A program made the position numbers and the translations under genes. A stretch of 64,000 nt of DNA from JANMDU01 sp031418715. Lineage in GTDB: Bacteria > Pseudomonadota > Gammaproteobacteria > Burkholderiales > Burkholderiaceae_C. The stretch spans positions 1 to 64,000 of the forward strand of contig JANOJL010000010.1 in assembly GCA_031418715.1 (NCBI GenBank), given 5' to 3'. The notes below the pieces were generated by a model that had not been told where the DNA came from, ran no database searches, and saw nothing but the letters and a program-made list of their open reading frames with translations. Position 1 is the stretch's first letter, and each line of letters starts with the position of its first letter. Below are positions 25,917 through 34,092 of this stretch, in pieces.

Positions 25917-26666
25917 ATGACAAAAAACATCCCTGTTGAACTCAGTTTGTCGCAACGCAGACGCGGCCCGACGCAGACCGAATTGGATTCGATTCCTTGG
26001 CTGGCCGTTTTAGAGCCACAGCATTACTTGCGAGCATGCGCGGCGCTGCAAGTGGGCGATGCACGCACAGGCGATTACGTGGTACGCGTGGGCAGGCCAG
26101 TGACGTATTGGTTTGGCTTGATTGATGGCTTGCTCAAGATGAGCAACGAAACTGCCGATGGCCGCAGCATCACCTTGGTTGGCGTGCCGCCAGGGGGTTG
26201 GTTTGGCGAGGGCACGGTACTCAAGCAAGAAAATTATCGCTACAACATCCAAGCGCTGCGCCCCAGCATCGTGGCGGGCATTCCGGTGGAGACTTTTCAT
26301 TGGTTGCTTGATCAAAGTATTGCATTCAATCGCTTTGTGATGAATCAGCTCAACGAGCGTGTGGGTCAATTTATTACAGCCCGAGAGAGTGACCGCATGA
26401 CGAGCCCGGAAGGCCGGGTGGCTGCGGGGCTGGCGGCTTTGTTCAATCCGGTGCTGTATCCGAACATGAACACGAGTGGCGGCGTGCTGCGGATCACGCA
26501 GCAGGAGCTGGCAAATTTGGTGGGCTTGTCGCGCCAGCGGGTGAATCAGGCGCTGAGTGCGCTGGAGGCTCGGCAATTGGTGCGCATTGAGTATGGCGGT
26601 CTGAAAGTCCCCGATGTGAATGCGCTGCGCACGGCGGCGTTTTTTGCGCCACCTTCTAAAGATTGA
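25917..26666 (+). CDS. Crp/Fnr family transcriptional regulator
   Basis: The 249-residue protein has an N-terminal cyclic-nucleotide-binding-like beta roll (about residues 40-150, with GDYVVRVGRPVTYWFGLIDGLLKM and GVPPGGWFGEGTVL) and a C-terminal winged helix (about 190-235, ITQQELANLVGLSRQRVNQAL). It lacks an Fnr-type cysteine cluster, so it is not an oxygen sensor of that kind. Cyclic-AMP binding cannot be confirmed. It is divergent from the acyl-CoA synthetase and liv operon across 116 bases and probably controls them. In that gap GAGGG (25853-25857) and CCCTC (25877-25881) form a weak dyad. The pseudouridine synthase gene follows 6 bases downstream. Confidence 0.87.
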   Translation: MTKNIPVELSLSQRRRGPTQTELDSIPWLAVLEPQHYLRACAALQVGDARTGDYVVRVGRPVTYWFGLIDGLLKMSNETADGRSITLVGVPPGGWFGEGTVLKQENYRYNIQALRPSIVAGIPVETFHWLLDQSIAFNRFVMNQLNERVGQFITARESDRMTSPEGRVAAGLAALFNPVLYPNMNTSGGVLRITQQELANLVGLSRQRVNQALSALEARQLVRIEYGGLKVPDVNALRTAAFFAPPSKD

Positions 26667-26672
26667 GTTGAT

Positions 26673-27551
26673 ATGAGTCTGGCCAAAACCCCCACTGCAT
26701 TTCCTTCTGCGCCTACTGCCGCGCGGGTTGTCAAGGCCGTACGCGTGGTCAAAGCAGAGCAAGTAGCGCCTGAGAGCCTGCGCCTGAACAAGCGCATGGC
26801 TGATTTGGGACTGTGTTCGCGCCGCGAGGCAGACGAGTGGATCGAGCAAGGCTGGGTCAAAGTCAATGGGGAGATTGCTGCAGTGGGCACGAAGGTGTTG
26901 CCGCAAGACAGGGTGGAAGTAGACAAAAGAGCGCAAGGCCATCAGGCGGGGCAAGTGACGATTTTGATCAACAAGCCGATGGGTTATGTGAGCGGTCAAG
27001 CCGAAGATGGGCATGAACCCGCTGTGGTGTTGATCGCATCGCGCGCGCACTGGTTGGGCGACTCGAGCCCGCATCGCTTTATTCGCGAACATTTGCGCGG
27101 CCTAGCACCTGCGGGGCGGCTTGATATTGATTCGACAGGTTTGCTGGTGATGACGCAAGATGGCCGCGTGGCGCGCCAGCTGATCGGCGAAGATTCAGAA
27201 GTGGAGAAGGAATACCTCGTGCGCGTGAGCTTGGTGCGCGCACATGATGCTGACCAGCGCAAGGTGCAAACACCGGATGTACAAAAGCAGTTTCCGCTGG
27301 AAAAGCTCAATTTACTGCGCTTTGGCATCAGCTTGGATGGGCAGCCTTTGAAGCGCGCGCAAGTGGATTGGCAAAACCCGGAGCAACTGCGTTTTGTACT
27401 GAAGGAAGGCAAGAAGCGACAAATTCGCCGAATGTGCGAGGCCGTAGGTTTGCACGTAACAGGCTTGAAGCGCGTGCGTGTGGGGAATGTGAAATTGGGG
27501 CAATTGCCTGTGGGGCAATGGCGCTATTTGGGGATGGAGGAGAGGTTTTGA
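26673..27551 (+). CDS. RsuA/RluB/E/F-family pseudouridine synthase
   Basis: The 292-residue RNA modification enzyme has an Ala/Val/Lys-rich N-terminal tail, an S4 RNA-binding domain (about residues 33-85, LRLNKRMADLGLCSRREADEW) and a catalytic domain with NKPMGYVSG, the active-site motif GRLDIDSTGLLVMTQDG, EKEYLVRVS and the C-terminal GKKRQIRRMCEAVGLHV. These are the marks of the large-subunit RluB/RluF group. RluF-like is my best guess, but the target base cannot be fixed by eye. Confidence 0.9.
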   Translation: MSLAKTPTAFPSAPTAARVVKAVRVVKAEQVAPESLRLNKRMADLGLCSRREADEWIEQGWVKVNGEIAAVGTKVLPQDRVEVDKRAQGHQAGQVTILINKPMGYVSGQAEDGHEPAVVLIASRAHWLGDSSPHRFIREHLRGLAPAGRLDIDSTGLLVMTQDGRVARQLIGEDSEVEKEYLVRVSLVRAHDADQRKVQTPDVQKQFPLEKLNLLRFGISLDGQPLKRAQVDWQNPEQLRFVLKEGKKRQIRRMCEAVGLHVTGLKRVRVGNVKLGQLPVGQWRYLGMEERF

Positions 27552-27553
27552 GT

Positions 27554-27616
27554 TGCTATCTATTTGATAGCATTTTGTGTCCGCTCTATAACGGCTAGCA
27601 ACCCAAAACGCTTAAA
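27554..27616 (-). repeat. 65-bp dispersed element, copy 9 (between converging rlu and purM)
   Basis: On the minus strand: head TTTAAGCG, core AGCCGTTATAGAG and a perfect tail GCTATC/GATAGCA. It fills the whole 65-base gap between two converging stop codons, so its hairpin may end both transcripts. Confidence 0.85.
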
Positions 27617-28654
27617 TTACTGCACCACCACAGCCGCCCCATCCCCACGCTGAGCCATTTGCCCGATCACAAAGACTTGTTCACCCAGACCCGTCAAGGT
27701 TGCAGCCACTGCTACTGCATCCGCAGCATCCACAACAACGATCATGCCGATACCGTTGTTGAACGTGCGGTTCATTTCCACATCGTCAATCCCGGCCGTT
27801 TTTTGCAACCAGGCAAACAATTCTGTCTGTGGCCAACTGCCTTTTTTCAGGTACGCGGCAATCCCTTCTGGCAACACGCGCGGGATATTTTCTAGCAAGC
27901 CGCCGCCCGTGATGTGAGCAAGCGCTTTCACTGGATGCGTTGCCAAGGTTGACAACACATTCTTCACATACAAGCGCGTTGGCATCATCAGCGCTTCTTT
28001 GAAAGGCTTGCCATCGAGCGTCAAAGGTGCATCCAAACCCGCGCGCTCGATGCATTTACGCACCAGAGAAAAGCCATTGCTGTGTACGCCGCTGGAGGCT
28101 AATCCGAGGATCACGTCGCCACTTTGCACCGTCGGCAAAGGCAGGAGTTTAGATTTTTCCGCTGCGCCCACGCAAAAGCCCGCCAAATCGTATTCACCTG
28201 CCGGATACATGCCAGGCATTTCGGCCGTTTCGCCGCCAATCAAGGCGCAGCCAGAAAGCTCGCAGCCTTTCGCGATGCCGCCGATCACGGCCGCTGCCGT
28301 GTCCACATCGAGCTTGCCGCAGGCAAAATAATCCAAGAAAAACAGCGGCTCAGCCCCTTGCACCAGCACATCGTTCACGCTCATGGCCACCAAATCAATA
28401 CCCACGGTATCGTGCATGTTCCACTCAAAAGCGAGCCTGAGCTTGGTGCCCACGCCATCTGTGCCGCTCACAAGGACGGGCTCTTTGTACCGCTTAGGGA
28501 TTTCAAACAAAGCGCCAAACCCTCCGATACCGCCCAATACGCCTTCGCGCATGGTGCGTTTGGCCAGTGGTTTGATGCGTTCGACCAGCGCGTCGCCAGC
28601 GTCGATGTCCACGCCAGCGGCTTTGTAGGAGAGGGGAGGAGTTGAATTGCTCAT
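27617..28654 (-). CDS. purM: Phosphoribosylformylglycinamidine cyclo-ligase (AIR synthase)
   Basis: PurM closes the imidazole ring to make AIR in de novo purine synthesis. The 345-residue length equals E. coli PurM. Visible motifs are LSYKAAGVDIDAGD, GVLGGIGGFGALFEI, LVSGTDGVGTKL (ATP and substrate loop), MSVNDVLVQGAEPLFFLDY, GGETAEMPGMY and ITGGGLLENIPRVLP. The ATG at 28652-28654 abuts the end of an element copy, leaving no Shine-Dalgarno sequence; a longer in-frame start lies upstream but adds residues with no counterpart in the family. Confidence 0.97.
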   Translation of the reverse strand: MSNSTPPLSYKAAGVDIDAGDALVERIKPLAKRTMREGVLGGIGGFGALFEIPKRYKEPVLVSGTDGVGTKLRLAFEWNMHDTVGIDLVAMSVNDVLVQGAEPLFFLDYFACGKLDVDTAAAVIGGIAKGCELSGCALIGGETAEMPGMYPAGEYDLAGFCVGAAEKSKLLPLPTVQSGDVILGLASSGVHSNGFSLVRKCIERAGLDAPLTLDGKPFKEALMMPTRLYVKNVLSTLATHPVKALAHITGGGLLENIPRVLPEGIAAYLKKGSWPQTELFAWLQKTAGIDDVEMNRTFNNGIGMIVVVDAADAVAVAATLTGLGEQVFVIGQMAQRGDGAAVVVQ

Positions 28655-28714
28655 GATTTGATAGCTGTTTGCGCAGATTCTGCGCCGGGGAGAGGCCGAT
28701 TTGATGCCTAAAAA
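28655..28714 (-). repeat. 65-bp dispersed element, copy 20 (5' leader of purM)
   Basis: On the minus strand: head TTTTTAGGCATCAAATCGGC, then GGCGCAGAATCTGCGC, and tail AGCTATCAAATC running directly into the purM ATG. The CCGTTATAAAA core is altered, so this is a diverged copy. Confidence 0.65.
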
Positions 28715-28794
28715 TGGCGGTCTAAACATGCTCAAAACGGCGTTTAAACCCGTAAAATTGGCCTCATTCTAAGTTCAAGACCCTTTTCGCCTGT

Positions 28795-29871
28795 ATGCAA
28801 TTCACCCGTACCCAACAAACCGCTGCCGCCTGGAGTGTGATTGCGACGCTCGCGGTGTTGGTGATCTGGTTGCTCGGGCCAGTGCTCACGCCTTTTGTGG
28901 TCGCGGCTGTGTTGGCCTATGCACTCACGCCTCTTGTCAACAAGCTTGATCGCGCATGGGGCGGCAAAGTGCCGCGATTGTTGGCGGTGGCAGTGGTTGA
29001 GGTTTTCTTCATTCTTTGCGTACTCGCAGTGGCTCTTTTGATTGTGCCGATTTTGGCCAAAGAAATTCCGCTGCTGCGCGAACAATTGCCTGCGCTGGCG
29101 GAGAGTATGAATGCATGGGCTGCGCCACTTCTGAAAAGTTTGGGGATTCAACTTACATTGGATGTTGCCAGCATCAAGGCTTTTGTCTTGAAGTATCTCA
29201 ATGCGAATGTGGAAGAGGGTTTTTCGGCACTGCTGTCTTCGCTCAAGGTGGGAGGCAGTGTGGCTCTGACCTTGATTGGCAATGCGATTTTGATTCCAGT
29301 GGCGCTGTTTTATTTGCTAATGGATTGGGAGAATTTTGTCAAACGCGCGGTGGAGTTGGTGCCAGTGCATCTGCGCACAGCGTATGACAGTTTCATGAAC
29401 GAGGCTGACCAAATTTTGGGGCAATATCTTCGCGGGCAGTTGCTGGTCATGATGATTTTGGCGATTTTTTATAGCGTGGGCTTGGCGCTCTTTGGACTGG
29501 ATTTGGCGCTGCCGATTGGCGTGTTCACCGGGTTGGCGATTTTTGTCCCGTATGTGGGTTTTGGTGTGGGTCTGTTGCTGGCGCTACTTGCGGGGCTGCT
29601 GGAATTTGCCTCAATCAAAGCGGTGGTGATGGTGGCAGTGGTGTATGGCTCGGGGCAGCTGATTGAGAGCTTGTATTTCACGCCGCGCTTGGTGGGCGAG
29701 CGCATCGGCCTGCATCCGCTAGCGGTAATTTTTGCGCTGTTGGCGTTTGGGCAGCTCTTTGGTTTCGTGGGTGTCTTGATCGCGCTGCCTGCCAGCGCGG
29801 TATTGCTGGTGGGTATCCGGCGCTTGAGGGTGCAGTATTTGGCTTCTGATTTGTATCGGGGCAAGCGTTGA
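28795..29871 (+). CDS. AI-2E/PerM family membrane transporter
   Basis: The 358-residue integral membrane protein has seven or eight hydrophobic segments: two at the N-terminus (VIATLAVLVIWLLGPVLTPFVVAAVLAYALTP has two), one near residue 70, and a cluster in the C-terminal half with FVPYVGFGVGLLLALLAGLLEF. Stretches such as LTPLVNKLDR and GQYLRGQLLVMMILAIFYSVGLALFG are typical of the PerM family. Substrate is unknown; AI-2 export is only one of several functions proposed for the family. hda overlaps its stop. Confidence 0.88.
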   Translation: MQFTRTQQTAAAWSVIATLAVLVIWLLGPVLTPFVVAAVLAYALTPLVNKLDRAWGGKVPRLLAVAVVEVFFILCVLAVALLIVPILAKEIPLLREQLPALAESMNAWAAPLLKSLGIQLTLDVASIKAFVLKYLNANVEEGFSALLSSLKVGGSVALTLIGNAILIPVALFYLLMDWENFVKRAVELVPVHLRTAYDSFMNEADQILGQYLRGQLLVMMILAIFYSVGLALFGLDLALPIGVFTGLAIFVPYVGFGVGLLLALLAGLLEFASIKAVVMVAVVYGSGQLIESLYFTPRLVGERIGLHPLAVIFALLAFGQLFGFVGVLIALPASAVLLVGIRRLRVQYLASDLYRGKR

Positions 29872-30557
29872 AGCAAATCGCGCTCGATATTGCGTTGCAA
29901 AACGCACCCTCGCTGGATAATTTCTTGCCGGGGCCTAATACCGCTGCGCTTGAGCATCTTCGTCTGTGGGTGGGAGAAGGTCGCTCTCCAGCGATGCTGC
30001 GCTCACCCGTGCCCACCTATCTCTGGGGTGAGACTGCAAGCGGGAAATCGTATTTGCTCAAAGCCGTGCGCGAGGCGCTACGTGACCAAGGTGGCGAGGT
30101 GGGTTGGCTTGATCCATCGATGCATGAGCCGCCTGAGTTCAATCCGCATTGGGTTGCGGTGATGCTCGATGATGTGCAGGGCTACAGCGCAGTGCAGCAG
30201 CATGCCGCTTTCAATTATTTCGTGAACGCGCAAACCGAGCAGCGCTGGATTTTGGCCGCTGGCAGTCTGCCGCCCGCTGATTTGCCACTGCGCGACGATT
30301 TGCGCACGCGTCTGGGCTGGGGGCATGTGTTTGCCCTGCAAGTGCTCACCGAGCCTGAGCGCCGCGCGGTGTTGCGCCGCGAAGCCGATGCACGCGGCAT
30401 CTTTTTGGGCGACGACGTGATGAATTTCATCCTCGCCCGCTTCTCGCGCGATCTCAATTCCCTGATGCAACTTCTTGAGCAGCTCGATGGTTATTCGTTG
30501 GCTACTAAGCGCGCGATCACGGTGCCGCTGGTTAAGAGCATGCTCGAATCTCTTTGA
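29868..30557 (+). CDS. hda: DnaA regulatory inactivator Hda
   Basis: Hda is a DnaA-like AAA+ protein that, bound to the DNA-loaded sliding clamp, triggers ATP hydrolysis by DnaA and limits re-initiation. The 229-residue protein begins with KQIALDI, a clamp-binding motif of the QxxLxL type, then PSLDNFLPGPN, P-loop GETASGKSYLLKA, Walker B-like VAVMLDDVQG and sensor 2 region FSRDLNSLMQLLEQLDGYSL. It starts with TTG overlapping the preceding stop (TTGA), which implies coupled translation. Confidence 0.9.
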   Translation: MKQIALDIALQNAPSLDNFLPGPNTAALEHLRLWVGEGRSPAMLRSPVPTYLWGETASGKSYLLKAVREALRDQGGEVGWLDPSMHEPPEFNPHWVAVMLDDVQGYSAVQQHAAFNYFVNAQTEQRWILAAGSLPPADLPLRDDLRTRLGWGHVFALQVLTEPERRAVLRREADARGIFLGDDVMNFILARFSRDLNSLMQLLEQLDGYSLATKRAITVPLVKSMLESL

Positions 30558-30562
30558 AACTT

Positions 30563-31231
30563 ATGCGCCTCGCTCTTTTTGATTTAGACCACACCCTGCT
30601 GCCCGTCGACAGCGACCACGCTTGGGGCGACTACACAGTGACTCGCGGTTGGCGTGATCCGGTGGAATTCAAGCGCCGTAATGATGCGTTTTTTGACAAT
30701 TACAAAATCGGCAAACTCAATCCTGCGGAATACTTGATGTTTGCTACCGAGGCAATTCGTCAACATGGTGCTACTGAATCTATAGCACTCCGTGCAGACT
30801 ATATTAAGGCGATCATTGAAACAAACATCAAAAAGCCTGCTTTAGACTTGATTGCCAAACACCGTGACGCAGGCGATGAAATCTTGATGGTCACCGCGAC
30901 CAATGAATTCGTCACCGAGCCGATCGCCAAACTCTTTGGCATTGAGCATTTGATTGCTGTGCAGCTTGAAATCGGCGAGGATGGTTGGTACACAGGCCGC
31001 TCACGCGGCACGCCCAGCTACCAAGAAGGCAAAGTCGAGCGCGTGAGACAATGGCTTGCTGAGCGCGGCAAAACTTGGGATGATGTGAGTCACAGCACCT
31101 TTTACAGCGACAGCATGAACGACCTGCCCCTGCTTGAGCATGTCCATGAGCCCGTGGCCACCAACCCCGACCCGAGATTAAGAGCCCTAGCCATCGAGCG
31201 CGGCTGGCGCGTGATAGATTTATTCCAATGA
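30563..31231 (+). CDS. HAD-superfamily hydrolase, subfamily IB (SerB-like)
   Basis: The 222-residue phosphatase-like protein has the nucleophile motif LALFDLDHTLLPVDSD at the N-terminus, MVTATNEFVTEPIAKLFGI (motif II Thr), a conserved Lys in SYQEGKVERVRQWL and SHSTFYSDSMNDLPLLE (motif III/IV DxxxD-type SDSMNDLP). This pattern is that of the IB subfamily of HAD hydrolases; the physiological substrate is unknown. Residues about 70-83 (ATESIALRADYIK) come from an element copy inserted in the cap region. I use the ATG at 30563; a TTG at 30554 overlaps the hda stop. The pcnB start overlaps its stop (ATGA). Confidence 0.87.
   Translation: MRLALFDLDHTLLPVDSDHAWGDYTVTRGWRDPVEFKRRNDAFFDNYKIGKLNPAEYLMFATEAIRQHGATESIALRADYIKAIIETNIKKPALDLIAKHRDAGDEILMVTATNEFVTEPIAKLFGIEHLIAVQLEIGEDGWYTGRSRGTPSYQEGKVERVRQWLAERGKTWDDVSHSTFYSDSMNDLPLLEHVHEPVATNPDPRLRALAIERGWRVIDLFQ
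30769..30809 (-). repeat. 65-bp dispersed element, copy 10 (inside HAD gene, antisense)
   Basis: Only the core and tail are recognisable on the minus strand: CCTTAATATAGTCTGCACGG and GTGCTATAGATTCAGTAGCA. The gene reads it in the shared antisense frame. Confidence 0.7.
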
Positions 31232-32802
31232 TCAAAAAATTGATAGAAAAGCTGTTGGCGCCGCGTGTCGTCAAGCAAACCAAGTCCAGATTCGGCAAAC
31301 GCATTGATATCACGCAAGCCGAGCACGGCATCAACCGCGAGCTGGTCGATGCGAAAGCTTGGGAAGTCGTCACCACACTGAAAGACGCAGGCTATAGCGC
31401 GTACATCGTGGGCGGTGCGGTGCGCGATTTGCTGCTGGACTTGCGCCCGAAAGATTTTGATGTGGCCACGGATGCCACGCCAGAAGATGTGAAGCGCCTC
31501 TTCAAACGTGCCTTCATCATCGGGCGACGTTTTCGCATCGTGCATGTGGTGTATGGGCGTGGACGCGAGCATGAGGTGATTGAAGTGTCGACCTTCCGTG
31601 CGCATCTGGACAGCGCGGATGCAGAGCAGGTCAGCGGTAACGAAAAGACATCAAAGTCAGCGCTCGCTGGCATCCAACATGCCGTGGATGCGAGTGGTCG
31701 CGTGCTCCGAGACAATGTCTGGGGCCCACAGGAGGAAGATGCAGCGCGTCGCGATTTCACGATCAACGCGATGTACTACGACCCCGAAACGCAGATCGTG
31801 GTGGACTATCACAAAGGCTTGGAAGACATCCGCAAAAAGCGCATCAAGATGATTGGTGAGCCCGAGGCGCGTTACCGTGAAGACCCGGTGCGCATCATCC
31901 GTGCAGCGCGTTTTGCCGCAAAACTCGCCGCCAGCGGCTTCAAGATCGAGCCGAAAACCGCCAAGCCTTTGACGGAAATGCTGGGCTTGCTGAAAGACGT
32001 GCCGCAAAGCCGCATGTTTGACGAGATGCTGAAATTTTTGCAAACAGGTCACGGATTGGCCAGTATCCAAGTGCTGCGCGAACTGGGCTTGGCCAAAGGT
32101 ATTTATCCATTACTGGATGTGATCGTGGCACGTGCCGATGAGCCGATGATCAAAACGGCTTTGCTCGATACCGACAAACGCATTGCCGCTGACAAAGGCG
32201 TGAGCCCAAGTTATTTACTCGCTTGCGTGCTCTGGCGCGATGTGAATGATTTTTGGGCAAAAAAACGAAACCGTGGCGAGCATCCGTTTCCTGCACTGCA
32301 AGATGCGATTGACGAAGTGTTCAACACCCGCATCGGTGATGTGAGTGGCCGAGGCAAACTTGCTGCCGATATGCGCGAAATCTGGATGATGCAGCCGCGC
32401 TTTGACAAACGCACCAGCGGCTCGGTTTTTAGCCTCGTGGAGCATCTGCGCTTCCGCGCGGGCTACGATTTCCTGCGATTGCGCGCCGAGACGGGCGAAG
32501 TAGCTGTGAGCTTGGCCGATTGGTGGCTGGAATTCTCGGAGGCGGATCAAGCGGGTCGTGAAGATTTAGCGAAATTGGCTCGGGAAGAGCTACGTGCGCA
32601 GCCCAAAGCGGTAAAAGTGGCGAAAGCACCTCGCGTTGCACCTGCGCGAGTGGCCACGGAAGCTGCGCTGGAAGGCGATGATGCAGACGAGTCAGCGGCT
32701 GAAAACGAATCTTCGGATGCGTCGAAAAAGCGCCGTCGCCGCCGCAAAAAACCGCTTGCTGGCCAGCCTGATCCCGACGCAGGCACACCACTCGCTTCTT
32801 AA
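31228..32802 (+). CDS. pcnB: Poly(A) polymerase I
   Basis: PcnB adds poly(A) tails to RNA 3' ends, marking them for decay. The 524-residue class II nucleotidyltransferase has IVGGAVRDLLLDLRPKDFDVA (catalytic GG and DxD), RRDFTINAMYYDP, and the RNA-binding region EDPVRIIRAARFAAKL. The tail (about residues 440-524) is acidic, then very basic (KKRRRRRKKPL), as in other PcnB proteins, and probably binds RNA. The ATG overlaps the HAD stop by 4 bases. Confidence 0.95.
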   Translation: MIKKLIEKLLAPRVVKQTKSRFGKRIDITQAEHGINRELVDAKAWEVVTTLKDAGYSAYIVGGAVRDLLLDLRPKDFDVATDATPEDVKRLFKRAFIIGRRFRIVHVVYGRGREHEVIEVSTFRAHLDSADAEQVSGNEKTSKSALAGIQHAVDASGRVLRDNVWGPQEEDAARRDFTINAMYYDPETQIVVDYHKGLEDIRKKRIKMIGEPEARYREDPVRIIRAARFAAKLAASGFKIEPKTAKPLTEMLGLLKDVPQSRMFDEMLKFLQTGHGLASIQVLRELGLAKGIYPLLDVIVARADEPMIKTALLDTDKRIAADKGVSPSYLLACVLWRDVNDFWAKKRNRGEHPFPALQDAIDEVFNTRIGDVSGRGKLAADMREIWMMQPRFDKRTSGSVFSLVEHLRFRAGYDFLRLRAETGEVAVSLADWWLEFSEADQAGREDLAKLAREELRAQPKAVKVAKAPRVAPARVATEAALEGDDADESAAENESSDASKKRRRRRKKPLAGQPDPDAGTPLAS

Positions 32803-32816
32803 AAAAGAGGCTGCTC

Positions 32817-34061
32817 ATGTCAAATGCTGAGCTGAGTATTTGGGCGGCCATGTTGGGTGCATTGCTCACTTTTCTAGGCGCAGCCTTGGCAGATGCTGTG
32901 CGCAATCCGACAACAGCCGCTTGGCGCGCCTTGTGCTTTATTTTGCTCACGGGCGGCGCGGCGGTGGTGATGAGTGGCTGGGTTGAGTACGTTGCAGATA
33001 TCCAAAACCAAGCGTTGTTATTGCCCGCCAAAGTGAGCTTGGGGCCTTTGAGCGGTGCACTGGCGCTTTTGTATTTGGGCATTTGGTTCGGCAAGCTCGC
33101 GCAAGACACTTTCCTGGATCGGTTGATTCATTGGGGCAGCATGGCGCAATGCTTGACGGCGATGGCTTTGCTGCTTGGGGTCAGTCTTTACCCGATGCAT
33201 GGCATTGCTTTTCTAAAAATCGCTTTTGGGGTGAATCTGCTGTCGGTGTTGATGGCTTTGATGGCTGCTGCGCGCGGCGTGACGATTGGTGATCGCTTGG
33301 CGATGCCGATGGTGATCGCTTGTTCATGCCTAGGCGTGATGGTGATTGGTTTGTACAGCAAGGGGCTGGGCTTGGCGTCGTCGAATGTGCTTTGGGCGTT
33401 GACTGCCCTGTGTGCCACCACCTATTTTTTGATCACCACGGTGCTGACCATACAGCGCAATCGCCAGCGTCGCTTGATCGTCAAAATGTCAGAGGGTATT
33501 GCCAAGACAGACGAGATCACAGGGCTTCCTGTGGGCGGCACGCTTCTGAGCAAAATTGACGATGCGCTTTGGCGCAGTGTGCGCATGCAATGCGAATGCG
33601 CGGTGATGGCGGTCTGGATAGATAACTTGTTTGTCTACAACGATGCGATCGACAGCTCGATTGAGCATGAAATTCGTCATGTCTTGGCCGCTCGGATTCG
33701 CAGAGCGATGGGTTTTCGCCACACCCTGGGATTGCAACAATCGCGATGCTTCATCGCCGGTATTTCTGCCATCAGACACAGGAAGCGCGTGGGCGATAAG
33801 GTCATCGATCTGGCTTTGAATTTGCAAAGTGTGATGCAAGTGGGCGTCATGCTGGGGCAGGCGCGAGTCTATGAGCCAAAAATCGGCATTGGGTTGGTAT
33901 TCGTTGGCTTAGGCCACATGACCGATCCTTTGAGCGCCATGGATCAAGCGCAGGTGCTTGCCAAGAAAGCGCTCCGCGAGCCTTCGCGCGTATTGTCGGA
34001 AGAAGCCCAGCCCACATCCTTTGTAGCATCTCAGAAAACCGCTCCTGAGACAGGGCTGTGA
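32817..34061 (+). CDS. Membrane protein with degenerate GGDEF domain
   Basis: The 414-residue protein has about seven hydrophobic segments in residues 1-215 (for example WAAMLGALLTFLGAALADA and ALTALCATTYFLITTVL), then a cytoplasmic part that begins TDEITGLPVGGTLLSKID, which matches the DxLTGLxNR start of diguanylate cyclases. Further on IDNLFVYNDAIDSS resembles the ID-FK-ND metal site, but the catalytic GG(D/E)EF is replaced by GLQQSRCF. It therefore cannot be an ordinary c-di-GMP synthase, and I infer a sensory or structural role. It follows pcnB by 14 bases with a usable ribosome site, as the last gene of the plus-strand series. Confidence 0.72.
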   Translation: MSNAELSIWAAMLGALLTFLGAALADAVRNPTTAAWRALCFILLTGGAAVVMSGWVEYVADIQNQALLLPAKVSLGPLSGALALLYLGIWFGKLAQDTFLDRLIHWGSMAQCLTAMALLLGVSLYPMHGIAFLKIAFGVNLLSVLMALMAAARGVTIGDRLAMPMVIACSCLGVMVIGLYSKGLGLASSNVLWALTALCATTYFLITTVLTIQRNRQRRLIVKMSEGIAKTDEITGLPVGGTLLSKIDDALWRSVRMQCECAVMAVWIDNLFVYNDAIDSSIEHEIRHVLAARIRRAMGFRHTLGLQQSRCFIAGISAIRHRKRVGDKVIDLALNLQSVMQVGVMLGQARVYEPKIGIGLVFVGLGHMTDPLSAMDQAQVLAKKALREPSRVLSEEAQPTSFVASQKTAPETGL

Positions 34062-34092
34062 AATCCTTAAACAACGTGCAAACAAGTGTGCG

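Noticed and set aside
26010..27092. Long minus-strand open frame opposite the Crp/Fnr and pseudouridine synthase genes
   Set aside because: Both plus-strand genes have clear domains; the antisense frame is low in motifs and is a shadow.
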